Source: Chara braunii
Taxonomy: Eukaryota; Streptophyta; Charophyceae; Charales; Characeae
Direction of reading: 5' to 3'
Assembly (NCBI GenBank): GCA_003427395.1
Contig: BFEA01000871.1
Coordinates: 173,993-194,638 of the forward strand
Length of the DNA stretch: 20,646 nucleotides
In this document: positions 8,525 through 17,654 of the stretch, piece by piece
How the letters are laid out: every line of letters starts with the position of its first letter
How positions within the stretch are numbered: position 1 is the first letter of the stretch
Made by a program: the position numbers and the translations under genes
Notes under the pieces: generated by a model
What the model was told of the DNA's origin: nothing
Database searches by the model: none
The model's input: the letters and a program-made list of their open reading frames with translations, nothing else

Positions 8525-9550
8525 TCAAGGGGTCGGCGGGACAACGTCCGAGGACGAAGGCCTATCGCCTGCATTGGTACGCGGGCGAACTGGGGGACGG
8601 GTGGGGCTGGAGGAGGAGGGGGATTGGCTCCGTCTCCGATGTGTGGTACTTGAGGTGACGGCTGCAGGGTCGCCATCTTCGGGCTTCGGCGGCTCTGGAT
8701 CCCTGGTCGGATCGCTACCAACAGGCAGGCTAACTTCGCTGGCGAACTCCAGCTGGCGCTTCCCGGTGGCAATTTCTTTGCGCTTCCGCGCCTCTTCCGG
8801 ATCTTCCGCCTCCGTTTCCATACGCGTCGCTTCCTCTGGCAAGGCTTCCCACTCGGATCCGGTTTTTTCTTCCTCCTCTTCTCCTTCGCTCAGCTCGCCC
8901 TCGCTATGTTCACTGTAGCTTCCCTCTTCCGATGTTTCCTCGTCGTCGTCGTCTTCTTCTTCGTCGTCGTCGATCACCACTTCCTCTACCCTCGGATAGA
9001 AGCCGTGAGGGATGATCTCGTTCAGCTTCAGATACTCCTACCGTGATGGTAGGGTATCCTCGTCCCTAGGTTCCTCCAAGCACACGGTCCACTGAAGGTA
9101 CGGATCCAATGATCGCTCGAAAATGTACGGAGCAGGACTTTCGTTACTTTGAAAATAGATGTCGGGCGAGAGATCATCTGCCAATTGCACGATCGATGCG
9201 ATAAGCTCCTGCGCGATCAGGTGGCGTCGACCTGGCCGTACCGATCTAAAGAGAAAGCCAAGAAGATCTCCTTCCACGTTAGTCCTCCAGGCCTGTATGT
9301 TCAGCAGCTCCGGATTCTCGATCCACGTGGGATGCTCACTAGTGCCCGTCCACGTCACCTGTACTCTGGCCAAGCAAAAGGACAACTCCTCAAAAGTTTC
9401 GCGCCACAATCGCCAATGTCCAGGATTGATAAGAGGGATTGAAAGAGGCTCGAACGAGAAGGAAAGAGAAGGGTGAAGATTGGATTGCCAGAGTGGGGAA
9501 GAGAGAGGGGAGACCAAAGATAGAGAGAGGAGCGAGAAGAGCAGCGTGGT
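8525..9550 (-). pseudogene. Accessory frame, second block, with acidic domain
   Basis: This minus frame lies downstream of integrase and runs from just after a TGA (9551-9553) to a stop at 8525-8527. A single TAG interrupts it at 9038-9040. The first half is globular-looking: PGHWRLWRETFEELSFCLA, WTGTSEHPTWIENPELLNI, RPGRRHLIAQELIASIVQL. It is followed by EYLKLNEIIPHGFYPRVEEV and then a very acidic run of D and E with SYSEHSEGELSEG. A basic KRKE patch and a serine/proline-rich tail close it. No zinc knuckle, protease or membrane segment is visible. The acidic run resembles histone- or chromatin-binding tails, but that is inference. It is not a standard Gypsy domain that I know. Confidence 0.6.
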
Positions 9551-9553
9551 TCA

Positions 9554-10060
9554 TTGGGGATGGGGGAAGGGGACGATGGTCGGGATCACAACTGGCCGCT
9601 CGCGCGGTGATCGGCGAATACTGTCAGGATCCGATGCAAAGATCGGGATAATGTTATACCCCTATCGGTTCAGGACGTGCTGCCACACGTTGGACACTTT
9701 CTCTGTCCACTCGCGCAGCAAGGCCAAGATCGCGGTATGCCACAGTGGATTGGCCGAGCTGATGTCGCCGGTGAATGCCGCCACCGTGGTGACGTGGCTC
9801 GTTCTGGGACCCGCTCGTCGATGAACTGCGGTAACCTCCGCGAATACTATTGCGCAAGGACTTCCTTCGATTCGAAACGACGCGGCGACATAGATACCTT
9901 CGTCGCAGAAGAATCGCATCAAACGCCAAAGATCCGCATTGAGCCGAGGGTGACAAACTTGCCGAATCTCTGAGATGTGGCCACGTGGCTGCAACAGTTG
10001 AATGTCAAGAACCCACTCCGTGATAAAACTTATGGCGAGGTCGGAGAGGAGGGCGAAGGA
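9554..10060 (-). pseudogene. Accessory frame, first block, after integrase
   Basis: Directly after the integrase stop (10030-10032), in a different frame, coding-like sequence reads LLSDLAISFITEWVLDIQLL. It continues through PRLNADLWRLMRFFCDEG, a stretch with FAEVTAVHRR, and LWHTAILALLREWTEKV. A TAG at 9662-9664 interrupts it. The frame then continues with NIIPIFASDPDSIRR to a TGA at 9551-9553 and, in the same frame, on into the next block. No ATG is seen at the beginning, so it may have been fused to Pol through the frame now ending in integrase, or its start codon is lost. I recognise no family. Position after integrase is where env-like or extra frames of Gypsy elements occur, but no signal peptide or membrane segment is evident. 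Confidence 0.5.
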
Positions 10061-10842
10061 CGAGAGGGAGAAAAACGGGAGAAAGTTAGGTCGTAGTTCT
10101 CCTCGCTTTCCGAGGAAGAAGAGGGAGGGAGATCGGAAGGAGGAAGGAGACGGAGGTAGGAGGTATGTCGGACGATGGGGACAAAGCTATGGCTGGCACT
10201 AGCCTCAGGCGCGATGCGCACCGTGTTGGCGCCATTGGGTCCGAGTTCGACAACGAGAAAACAGCCAGCAAACTTGGGAGCGAGTTTCCAGTCGCGTGCA
10301 CATTTACGTACCTGCACTAGGTCCCCTAATTTATATTGGTACTAGGGCCAAGCATTTCCATTCCGGGCCTCGTAGCTACAGACCTGTCTCCCGTGGGCCA
10401 GTTCGGTCATCCTTTGTATTTTTCGGGCTAGCTTCAGGACGGCCCATTCCATTAATTCGATGTATTTTTTGGCCTTTGCCCTTAGAGCTGCACGCGTGTC
10501 TCTACCCCTTGCTTTGGCAATTTCTGAGTTACCTTGGTAATCGACACAGGGGAGGCTATTAGTTCGAAGCTGAAAGGGGGTGAACCCTGTAGACTCATGA
10601 GGGGTGGCCCGGTGGATCCCGACGATCTGATCTACGATCTCGGGCCAAGGACGCGTGTCGTGTGCCGCTAAGTTCCTGCGAAGGGAGGTTTTAATCATAT
10701 GGTTGGCATTCTTGGCCAACCCATTCGACTAAGACATGTGGGGTGCCGTATGTCGAAGCGTGATGCCCCTTCGCGCAAGCAGTTCCTCTACCTCTCCTTT
10801 GAATTCCGACCCATTGTCAGTTAGAATTTCTTCTTGTATCTA
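10030..10842 (-). pseudogene. Integrase, catalytic C-half and C-terminal domain
   Basis: After a frameshift near 10840 the integrase continues in a new frame to a TAA at 10030-10032. The second catalytic aspartate is in LTDNGSEF (codon 10816-10818). The catalytic glutamate position, after SNGLA and 35 positions on, is a lysine (AAG, 10711-10713). HRATPHESTGFTPFQL follows, the usual end of the core. The C-terminal domain shows GDLVQVRK, then PKFAGCFLVVELGPNGANTVRI, equivalent to the GPY/F region, and a serine-rich tail. TAG stops at 10729-10731 and 10342-10344 break it. No chromodomain is seen, unlike the chromovirus at the start of the window. With glutamate lost, it could not cut or join DNA. 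Confidence 0.85.
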
Positions 10843-11368
10843 GATGGGTATAGAGGAATCGTTCGATGTATGTGGCTATTTCGGCGGCCTCTCGCGTCTT
10901 ACAAGGATAGACTTCGATGTATTTGGAAAAATGGTAAATTAAAACTAACAGGATGGAATATTCACAGCGGTTTGGGCCAGGTGGCACGTCAATATCGGTC
11001 GTGTCCATATTGACTCGTTGGAAAGGACGCTCTACTTGCGTGGGTACGATCGTGTTTGGTCCCCATATAGGGGCGCGATCAGCGGCACAGACCAGACAGT
11101 TAGCCACAATGTACTTGACGTCATCTCGTATATTGGACCAGAACCATCGGTTCTGGTCTACAGTTGCCTCCGTGACACGTATCGCGAAATGAGCGGCCTG
11201 TTCTTCGTGAGCAGATCGGATCCAATCATATCTCTGGAATGGATGGGGAACTGTCAACCACGAGCCCGACCCATTAGTTTTACGCTTTTCCAAATGACCG
11301 TTGATCCATCGATAGTCTCGAGATCTCTCGGTTGCCCTACTTCTGTCGTATTTGGTGAGGTGGGCCAA
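10843..11368 (-). pseudogene. Integrase, zinc-binding N-terminus and first catalytic part
   Basis: This in-frame block continues from the PHD-like region after a TAA (11390-11392). Counting from the start of this block (GCC CAC, about 11368), it shows the HHCC zinc motif: H54-x5-H60, then C91-x2-C94 within YIVANCLVCAADR. The core follows, with its first catalytic aspartate, D122, in FQRVNMDTTD, and then a strand reading CEYSILLVLIYHFSKYIEVYPC. The frame runs out around 10840, where one shift moves the coding to the next frame. Integrase inserts element cDNA into chromosomes. The HHCC residues and the first aspartate are intact. Confidence 0.88.
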
Positions 11369-11392
11369 GGATAATCCCGCTGATTTTGCTTA

Positions 11393-11818
11393 TAAAATTT
11401 TATCCGTCCAAACCTCTGCTCGTCGGTATTTTTCGTCGTATTCAGGGCCGTCCGTACGGGCGGCCTCGAATCGAACCTCCGTGGGGAGCTTGTTTGTTCC
11501 ACACAGGGGGCACCTCCATTCCTTGCTACTAGTCCGATATCGAACGCAGGCCCCGAGCGCACGGTTGATACACGTGGCACATTCTACCCAATCGACAAAT
11601 GTGGTCTCGAAGGGATGACAGTCGACCCCATAAACTTGTGCAATACACGTGCAAAAATAGCAGAATTTATCGGGAAGGGTGGCGAAGAAAGCCGAGGAAG
11701 TGAGAGGGGCGGAGTTAGTAAGAGAAGAAGGGATTGCGGAGGCGAGTGGGGTAGTTATGATAGCAGAGGAGGAGGGGATACAAGGAGAGCAGAACAGAAC
11801 AATTAGTTCTCGTGTCAC
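11393..11818 (-). pseudogene. PHD-finger-like cysteine-rich domain between RNase H and integrase
   Basis: This lies in the same frame as RNase H upstream and integrase downstream, separated only by TAA codons (11819-11821 and 11390-11392), so it was probably part of Pol. After a 45-residue S/T/P-rich stretch comes a cysteine cluster with this order: C53-x2-C56-x23-C80-x2-C83-x4-L88-x2-C91-x11-C103-x2-C106. Its core, VDWVECATC, then GACV and WRCPLCG, follows the PHD pattern of C4-H-C3. The zinc-binding histidine would be at L88, so that ligand is changed. PHD fingers read histone tails, so it could target integration or bind chromatin; this is inference. A RING or other zinc fold is the alternative. 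The motif spans 11501-11662. Confidence 0.55.
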
Positions 11819-11821
11819 TTA

Positions 11822-13019
11822 CTGCTTCGATAAGATCTCCGCTTGGCCGTACCGAGGTCCGATCTCCTGTTCGGGTTCGTTCCACGGAATTACTTCCTCA
11901 CCCTTTGGAACCTTCTCAGGCCGGTGAAGTCGTGTCAGTCCGTCCGCATTTCCGTGTCTCTTGTGCTTTCGATGACGAATGTCAAAGTCCATGCTCTGCA
12001 GCACCGTTGCCCATCGCCCGATCATGCCCGAGTAATCGTTCGACTTCTTCAGAGCCAATAGGGGCTCATGATCAGTCACCAAGGTGAATTTTCGCCCGTA
12101 CAGGTAAGCACGAAAGTGACTGATTCCCGAGAGAGCCGCATAGCATTCACCCGTTGGAGCGGCGTAATTGCGCTTGCAGGTGGGCACTGATTTGGACGCA
12201 TACTCCACTACAGTCTTGAGTCCACTCGGTCCCACCTGGGCAAGGATCGCTGAAATCGCCTCTGGCTGCCAGTCGGTGATGAAAACAAAAGGTTTTTCGG
12301 GATCCGGTCTTATAAGGACCGGAGCCGAAATGAGAGCAGCCTTGAGTTTGGAAAATGCTTGATCGCACTCCGGTGTCCAGATCAACGGCTGATCCTTGCG
12401 CAACAGATTTGTGAGGGGTCCTGCAATCCCCGCGAAGCCCTTGATAAATCTTCGGTAGTACGAGGCTAGGCCCAGAAAGGCGCGAACTTGCCTAATAGTC
12501 GTAGGCACCGGTGCGTCCGTGACAGCAGCCACCTTTTGCAGCTCTGGTTGGAGTCCTTTGTCTATCACCACGTGTCCCAGGAAGGAAATTGTGGTGAGGA
12601 AAAACTGACACTTCTTAAGCGCCACCTTGAAACCTGCGTCTCGTAACGCATGCAGTGCCCATTCGATGTGCTGCACGTGTCCCTTGTAGGAGCTCGAATA
12701 CACCAAGATGTCATCCATGTACACAATCACGCAGTAGTTGATGATGCTCTGCGCCAGGCGAGTCTTCCGCACGAAATTATGAAAAGCCATGTTCATGGCC
12801 CGCTGAAAAGTTGCAGGGGCGTTGCAGATACTCATCGGGCATCGAATCCATTGCCACGTACCTTCGAAAAGCACAAACGCGGTTCCCGGACGATCTTCTT
12901 CTCGGACAAGAAGATGATGGAATCCATGACGAACATCAAACTTGCTGAAAAATCGAGCACTCCCAATCGCATCCAACAATTCATCAATCCGGGGGAGGGT
13001 GTTACACATCTTTAATCGT
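11822..13019 (-). pseudogene. Reverse transcriptase and RNase H of the Gypsy element
   Basis: The longest open block of the window, about 400 codons, copies element RNA into DNA and removes the RNA strand. RT: first catalytic aspartate D31 in FSKFDVRHGFHH, then PMSICNAPATFQRAMN, and YMDD at 103-106 (12710-12721), all intact. FLGHVV and VRAFLGLASYYRRFI mark the RT-to-RNase H connection. RNase H: D252 in ITDWQPEAISAILAQ, E294 in GECYA, D319 in TDHEPLLAL and D362 in NADGLTRL, so its acidic residues remain. The first RT motifs (PKKAGGIRICIDYRKLND) lie upstream in another frame, separated by a one-base shift near 13015-13025. The end is a TAA at 11819-11821. Confidence 0.95.
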
Positions 13020-13121
13020 GATATCATTCAATTTTCGATAATCAATACAAATACGAATCCCTCCGGCCTTTTTGGGTACGATTACTACGGAAAAAGACCA
13101 CGGACCTATACCAGGTTGGAT
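13020..13121 (-). pseudogene. Start of the RT domain, out of frame
   Basis: Between the TGA at 13122-13124 and a TAA near 13022, the minus strand encodes the first RT motifs: IQPGIGPWSFSVVIV and IDYRKLND. They are in frame with the upstream protease/linker block, not with the main RT block. The TGA replaces a residue in a well conserved position of the family. The shift into the next frame is one base. Confidence 0.85.
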
Positions 13122-13124
13122 TCA

Positions 13125-14240
13125 TCCATTAGCTTCAAACTCCTTAATCCGCTGAAAAGCGGCAGCTCTTTGAGCTGGCGAGTATTGGTAGGGAGCGCAA
13201 CTAATGGGTGGATGATCTCCCGTGAGAATGGCATGCTCAATCAGATTAGTTAAGCCGATGTCGTTATTGTGTATGCTAAATACTTCTTCGTAGCAATTTA
13301 ACACACGATATATTGATTTCCGAAGTTCTGCGGAGACGTGACCTGGCAAGGTGATTGTAGATTCCCCGAAAATCTTAAGGGGCATATCAATCCAATGAAC
13401 CAGCCGTTCGCGTCGATCATGGACACTAGAAAAAATGAAACTACTGGTGCAAACAGAGAAGACAGTTGCTATCATCTGGGACTCAGCAGGGCTGATCATC
13501 TCTGTTTCTTTAGTTTCAGCGTCAATTTCTGAACCAACCGAGGTTGGTTCCACAGTTAGCCCTGTAAGAGCCGTTTTTTCTTGCATCAGATTGGGTACAT
13601 CATTTACCGGTGCTTCCCCCTCTACTTTAATCAAGGCGATAGTGGCTCCTGTCGTTACTAACGATCGGGGTGGAAAAACAGAAACGTCTANATACTGTTC
13701 CGTTTGCTGATAACGTGTTCGTAAGGAGAGAGTTCCCTCGTACGAGGTACGAGGGGGTTCCAAATCATCAGCCAGATCGGAAACTTGCAATATAGGTTCC
13801 CCGAGGAGGATTGAAGGACTGATCCGGGTCGTCAGAGGCGTGCACGCGCTGTCTCCGACATCCACGTGGAAGCTTCGGGTGGTGTCGGGGTACACTTGAA
13901 ATTCCTCGGGAACTTCTCGTTCGAAAAGTTCGACCAGGTGCCTCCATTCTTCTTCGCTGGGCATCTTTTCTTCGTATCCTTGCTCCTCGAGGCATGAGGG
14001 AGAGCATTCCTTGGGATCGACGCATCGAATCATACCTATTTGGGTCGGGCTAGGGATCCGCTTTATCGTTCGGGTGGAAACTCGCAAAAGAACAGTTTGA
14101 GGTTTTCCCCTCGTTTGTGTGAGTACTAGTTGTCTTGAATCGAAATGCAGACGTGCGCCTACCACCATCGCCGAAGGTAATCCCAATAACAAAGAATAGG
14201 AACGTGCATCTATTACAAGCGCGTTAACAAGGACGTGTAC
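13125..14240 (-). pseudogene. Protease C-terminus and protease-RT linker
   Basis: The block starts after a TGA (14241-14243). VNALVIDARSYSLLLGLP is the last part of the retropepsin fold, with the typical hydrophobic-LLG turn. The next roughly 300 residues form the long spacer before RT seen in Gypsy elements. They are poorly conserved and hold one N-containing codon (13691) at the middle. The end, CYEEVFSIHNNDIGLTNLIE then PPISCAPYQYSPAQRA, is the standard lead-in to RT. A TGA at 13122-13124 closes it. It shares its frame with Gag, so no frameshift appears to have been needed between Gag and Pol. Confidence 0.8.
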
Positions 14241-14243
14241 TCA

Positions 14244-14600
14244 CCTGACTTTTACAGCCACGTTCTCGATAATGCCTACGATGTTCATTGCCTCCTCGTC
14301 GGCAGAGACATAATTGTCTTTGCCAGATTGAGGAAAAACGGATCCCAGTCATCCCGTCTTTTTAACTATATCCAGTGATATGGCCACGACAGAAGACCCT
14401 ATGTCAATAAGGGCATTAAACAGCTTGCCCCAAACTTCACAGTCACATTCCGCACTTTTCCACAATACCGACCGAGCTCGTACGAAGTAATCTTTTTCTG
14501 CTAAAGAGATCGCTGCTATTTGTGCGGCTTCGGATTCTTTCGTGTCAGGCTCGGGAGGTGCAACCTCCTCGTTTCCTTCCTTCTTCTTCAACATCCGTTA
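14244..14600 (-). pseudogene. Aspartic protease active-site region, mutated
   Basis: The minus frame reads a charged linker (LKKKEGNEEV), a helix-rich stretch, then FNALIDIGSSVVAIS. The retropepsin active site should read D-T/S-G; here it is D-I-G (14397-14405). A single base change (ACA to ATA) would explain it. The threonine is normally required, so Gag-Pol cleavage would fail. TGA stops at 14349-14351 and 14241-14243 interrupt the fold, and a TAA at 14598-14600 precedes the block. The frame agrees with Gag and with the downstream linker. The identification rests on the active-site motif and on its place in the order of domains. Confidence 0.85.
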
Positions 14601-14717
14601 TATGCGCTGATAGCTGAAGCGCTTTTGATTTTTCTCGCATTGTTGTAGAAGTTTATCGTTCGCTGCTTCAGATATGGTAAGCAGATGTCCAACTCGGATA
14701 GGTACACGAATATCTAA

Positions 14718-15554
14718 TTACTCGAGCGTTTTCAATACATCAATATCTTCTGTCCGAAACTGCGGTCCAGGATTGGACTCGCGATCGACCCATTCGAGAT
14801 CATCTTGGGCCGATCGGATCGCTCCGATCATTCCGGCAAGATGAAGATACTCGAGGGGATCGACCACATCAGCAGCGTAAGAGGAAAAAGCTCCTGAGCT
14901 CGACGCTATTATCGCCGAAGAGGAAGGCTGTTCTGGCGCATACACTACGAGCTCTCCTCCCTGGTCCGTGTCCATCAGAGTGGCCACTCGTCCTTGATTA
15001 AGGGTGACAGCGGCCGCGGCAGGGGGAGGTTGATGACGTTTCGGCTGCGGACAGTCTCGGGCAAAATGCCCGGGCTGTTTGCAATTGAAACACTCGATCT
15101 TTCCTACCGGATTAGCTAGATGGGGATACAGAGTGGCGAATCCTGGAGCAGGCGGAGCATGTAAGAGCGGAAACGATGCAGGGGTAGGTCGGGCAGGAGC
15201 CGGGTTAGGCTTAATGAGCCGGCTCATTATCTGTTCCATCCGTTCCATGTGAGCCGCCAGCATTTGGATCAAGTTACTCATCCATTCAGACTGCTTGGTA
15301 GTGGCCGTATGGATCATCTGGGCAAGATGCAAATTGGTTACTGCCGGCGAGGGGGGTTCAGATGAAGTTCCACTTTTAACAGCTGCAATCGATTGACTCA
15401 CCGGGGGAGAGGGAGGAGAAGCAGTTAGGATATCGGAAACGGTTCCGCCAGGAAGGTTATTATCGGGGCGGGGATAAAATCGTTCGACCGCCTGCAACCA
15501 TGATCGTCTTTTAGCCATTACATCCCGTATGGTATCCGTTATGTCTTCGTCTCC
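14718..15554 (-). pseudogene. Gag C-terminal half with CCHC zinc knuckle
   Basis: A frame of about 270 codons ends in TAA 14718-14720. Counting from its first ATG (15518), it has a proline/serine-rich linker, a helical stretch reading EWMSNLIQMLAAHMERMEQI and a second proline-rich linker. The nucleocapsid knuckle CFNCKQPGHFARDC follows, with C143, C146, H151 and C156 as ligands, all present. This domain binds and packages element RNA. The TAA at 15555-15557 cuts it from the first half of Gag in the same frame. Downstream, the same frame continues (RVPIRVGHLLTI) toward the protease. Confidence 0.92.
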
Positions 15555-16061
15555 TTAGCTGATGTACTTGTTCGTATCAGCCAGCTCTAGTTCTAAAGCT
15601 TTAGTTATGATAGTCGCTGACGGGTGTGTTTTTGGCGGAACCTTTTTCTGTAACTTCCCTTTTAGTGTCGGACTTCGTAGGTGATCGACGAACAGGTCCC
15701 GAGCGGATTTCTCGTCTCGCCCGGATTTGTCCAATGTGGTTTGAAACCGATCAACGAAATCAGGTAACAGTTCCCCTAGTCCTTGGGGTCGATTTTTAAG
15801 TACGTACCACGCAGCATCTTCACTAACCGTATCGAATCGAGCCAAGAATGCTCGCTTGAAAGTATCCCAATCTACCCACGTATGTTTTCTAAACCAGTCA
15901 TGTGAGGTGTTGCGAAGTAGTCGTGTCATAACACGGGGGAGATCAGCCGCGCTGTAGTTCTGAGCTTCGACAGCTTCCAGCCAAGCCTAGGGATGGGTAT
16001 GGTTAGGGAAGAAGGGCAAGGAGGCAGGGATGCTAACGATCACCCTAGTACCGTCCACCAT
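15555..16061 (-). pseudogene. Gag N-terminal half (capsid region)
   Basis: The first ATG of the frame is at 16059-16061, about 120 bases after the primer site. It reads MVDGTRVIVSIPASLPFF, and a TAG stops it at 15987-15989. The same frame then continues with AWLEAVEAQNYSA and the retrotransposon Gag core: a W-x5-W spacing in DWFRKHTWVDWDTFKRAFL, then ARFDTVSE and GELLPDFVDRFQTTLDK, to a TAA at 15555-15557. This region forms the virus-like particle. The frame is open upstream of the ATG to 16157, so a longer start cannot be ruled out. Length with the other half, about 448 codons, is normal for the family. Confidence 0.88.
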
Positions 16062-16179
16062 TGGTATTGCTGGCGCAGCCGTACTAGACAGAGACCTGGT
16101 TACGGGGCGATCTCGACGAGATAGTTGAGGGTCTCTCTTACCTCTCGCCAGTTCGACTTACTATCATCAGAACCGACAC

Positions 16180-16197
16180 GTGTCAGCTCCAATACCA
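16180..16197 (-). other. Primer-binding site of the minus-strand Gypsy element
   Basis: On the minus strand TGGTATTGGAGCTGACAC starts directly at the inner edge of the L repeat. Its first twelve bases match the tRNA-Met type TGGTATCAGAGC except for two. A GACACGTGTC palindrome (16175-16184) with a G-box core overlaps its end. Confidence 0.65.
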
Positions 16198-16808
16198 ACC
16201 TCACGCCGTGTGTTGTCTTTCGTTCGGAGTGTTAGGCATGCGGAAAGAGACCCAGAAAAATAGCAAGATGGGGTGTGCCAAGGATTTTTGAAAATGGAGT
16301 GTGGGGACACACACAAAACTGAAATCCCCCGTGTAGGTCCGATGAAGCAAGTCGATCGTTTTTCGCGCGCTACAAGGCGGGAGGAGAGAAGAATCCAAAT
16401 TCAATCCAAAAAATATTGCCGCGCTTCCCACCGGGCTACGGCCCGTCGTTTAGAACGGAAAGGCTTTGGCACGCTTCGCGTGTCCCGTTTTCGTATCAAG
16501 TCTCGTTGTCGTTCGCTGGTTAGTTCCGAGTCTGACGTGGATGGTCTCAGCTGTGTGGCTCTCTCCTTCTGCTCGTCTTCACTCCGTATCTGGTAGTGAA
16601 AGCCTTTCGATTCGTAGCGATCGAAACGCAGGCACTCAGTGCACAAGGTTCGAGGCCAATGAGGCGCTACCGCCGTCCACGGAATGACGATCAATTCGTT
16701 AAATGAGAGCAGTATCGAGTAGGGTGGGAAGTGCGTAGCGATAATGACAAAGCCCGCATCTACGAATCCAGAACATCGATTTTCGGGAGGGAAGAAGTGG
16801 TGTCCGCC
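16198..16808 (-). repeat. L repeat, right copy (candidate 5' LTR)
   Basis: It lies between the primer-binding site and a repeat-A copy. It matches 4962-5590 in the same orientation with roughly 10% differences plus small deletions (for example about 20 bases near 16366). The inner end reads GGCGTGAGGT on the minus strand rather than the usual CA. The outer end stops abruptly at 16808, where unit A starts, so it may be truncated. Confidence 0.7.
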
Positions 16809-16810
16809 TT

Positions 16811-17157
16811 ATGTCTCGCCTCAGGTTCCTTTTCCACAGTCGTGCAGATTGACTCACAGCCGAGGGCCTGGATCATATAGTTGCAGATTTCCCGTTTGTC
16901 CTGATGTTGCATACAAACAAGTGTGTGCGTCTGATTGGCGGTCTGGTCTGGGTACACTTTGACTTTGATTGTTGGATTCAGACCCTGAATTTTTACGTGG
17001 GGTTCTTTTCCCTCCGTTCAACCTGTGTCTAAGTGCGGCCTGGTAAGGCCCTCAGAAAATCTACGAGACATATGGCATGGATTATTGTAAGTTTAATATC
17101 TAATTAAAATTACCGTTTGTTTTTTTCTTTTTTGAATTTTGGTATTTATTTTTTTGC
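16811..17157 (-). repeat. Repeat unit A, copy 3
   Basis: Same unit as 2790-3147, inverted, with an 11-base gap near 16915 relative to the other copies (a GGTACCCAGAC-type piece is missing). It joins the L repeat at 16808-16811. At its other end it meets a 20-base scrap of unit A and the partial L at 17187. Confidence 0.85.
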
Positions 17158-17186
17158 AAGTTTATTTTTTTGAGTTCAGCCTGTGT

Positions 17187-17645
17187 CTGAGTGCCAGCGT
17201 TTCGATCGCTACGAATTGAAACGCTTTCACTACCGGATACGGAGTGAAGACGAGCACAAGTAGAGAGCCACACGACTGAAACCATCCACGTCGGCCTTGG
17301 AACTAACCAGCGAACGATGACGAGAGTTGATACGGAAACGGGACATGCGAAGCATGCCAAAATCTTTTTGTTCTAAACGACGGGCCGTAGCCCGGTGGGA
17401 AGCGCGACAATATTTTTTGGATTGAATTTGGATTCTTCCCTCCTCCCGCCTTGTCCGCGCGCGTTCCGCAACGCGCGAAAAACGATCGACTTGCTTCATC
17501 GGACCCACACGGGGGATTTCAGTTCCGTCTCTGTCCCCACACTCAATTTCCAAAAATCCTTGGCACACCACATCTTGCTGTTTTTCTGGGCCTCTTTCCG
17601 CATGACTAACACTCCGAATGGAAGACAACACAGGGCGTGAAGTTG
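17187..17645 (+). repeat. L repeat, partial inverted copy in the right arm
   Basis: This copy is reversed relative to the two flanking the Gypsy element and is closer to the left copy (4962-5421) than to the right one. It stops at GCACTCAG, where both L and unit A carry the same eight bases. That suggests a join by short shared sequence. Confidence 0.8.
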
Positions 17646-17654
17646 CACGTCACA

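Larger units (their letters stand above)
4962..16808 (-). mobile_element. Degenerate Ty3/Gypsy element with accessory frame
   Basis: An approximately 11.8-kb element reads right to left, bounded by two L repeats in the same orientation. Order: primer site, Gag, protease, RT, RNase H, PHD-like finger, integrase, accessory frame, long untranslated stretch. Gag, protease and the start of RT share one frame. RT to mid-integrase share a second, and the rest of integrase a third. It carries many stop codons, two frameshifts and lost catalytic residues, so it cannot move by itself. The L copies differ by roughly a tenth by eye, which suggests an old insertion. No target duplication is visible. The outer LTR edge at 16808 is joined to a repeat-A copy, so the 5' LTR may be truncated. 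Confidence 0.8.

Noticed and set aside
8144-8918. Plus-strand frames opposite the accessory frame
   Set aside because: They are the complement of the acidic and serine-rich coding on the minus strand, which is the better reading.
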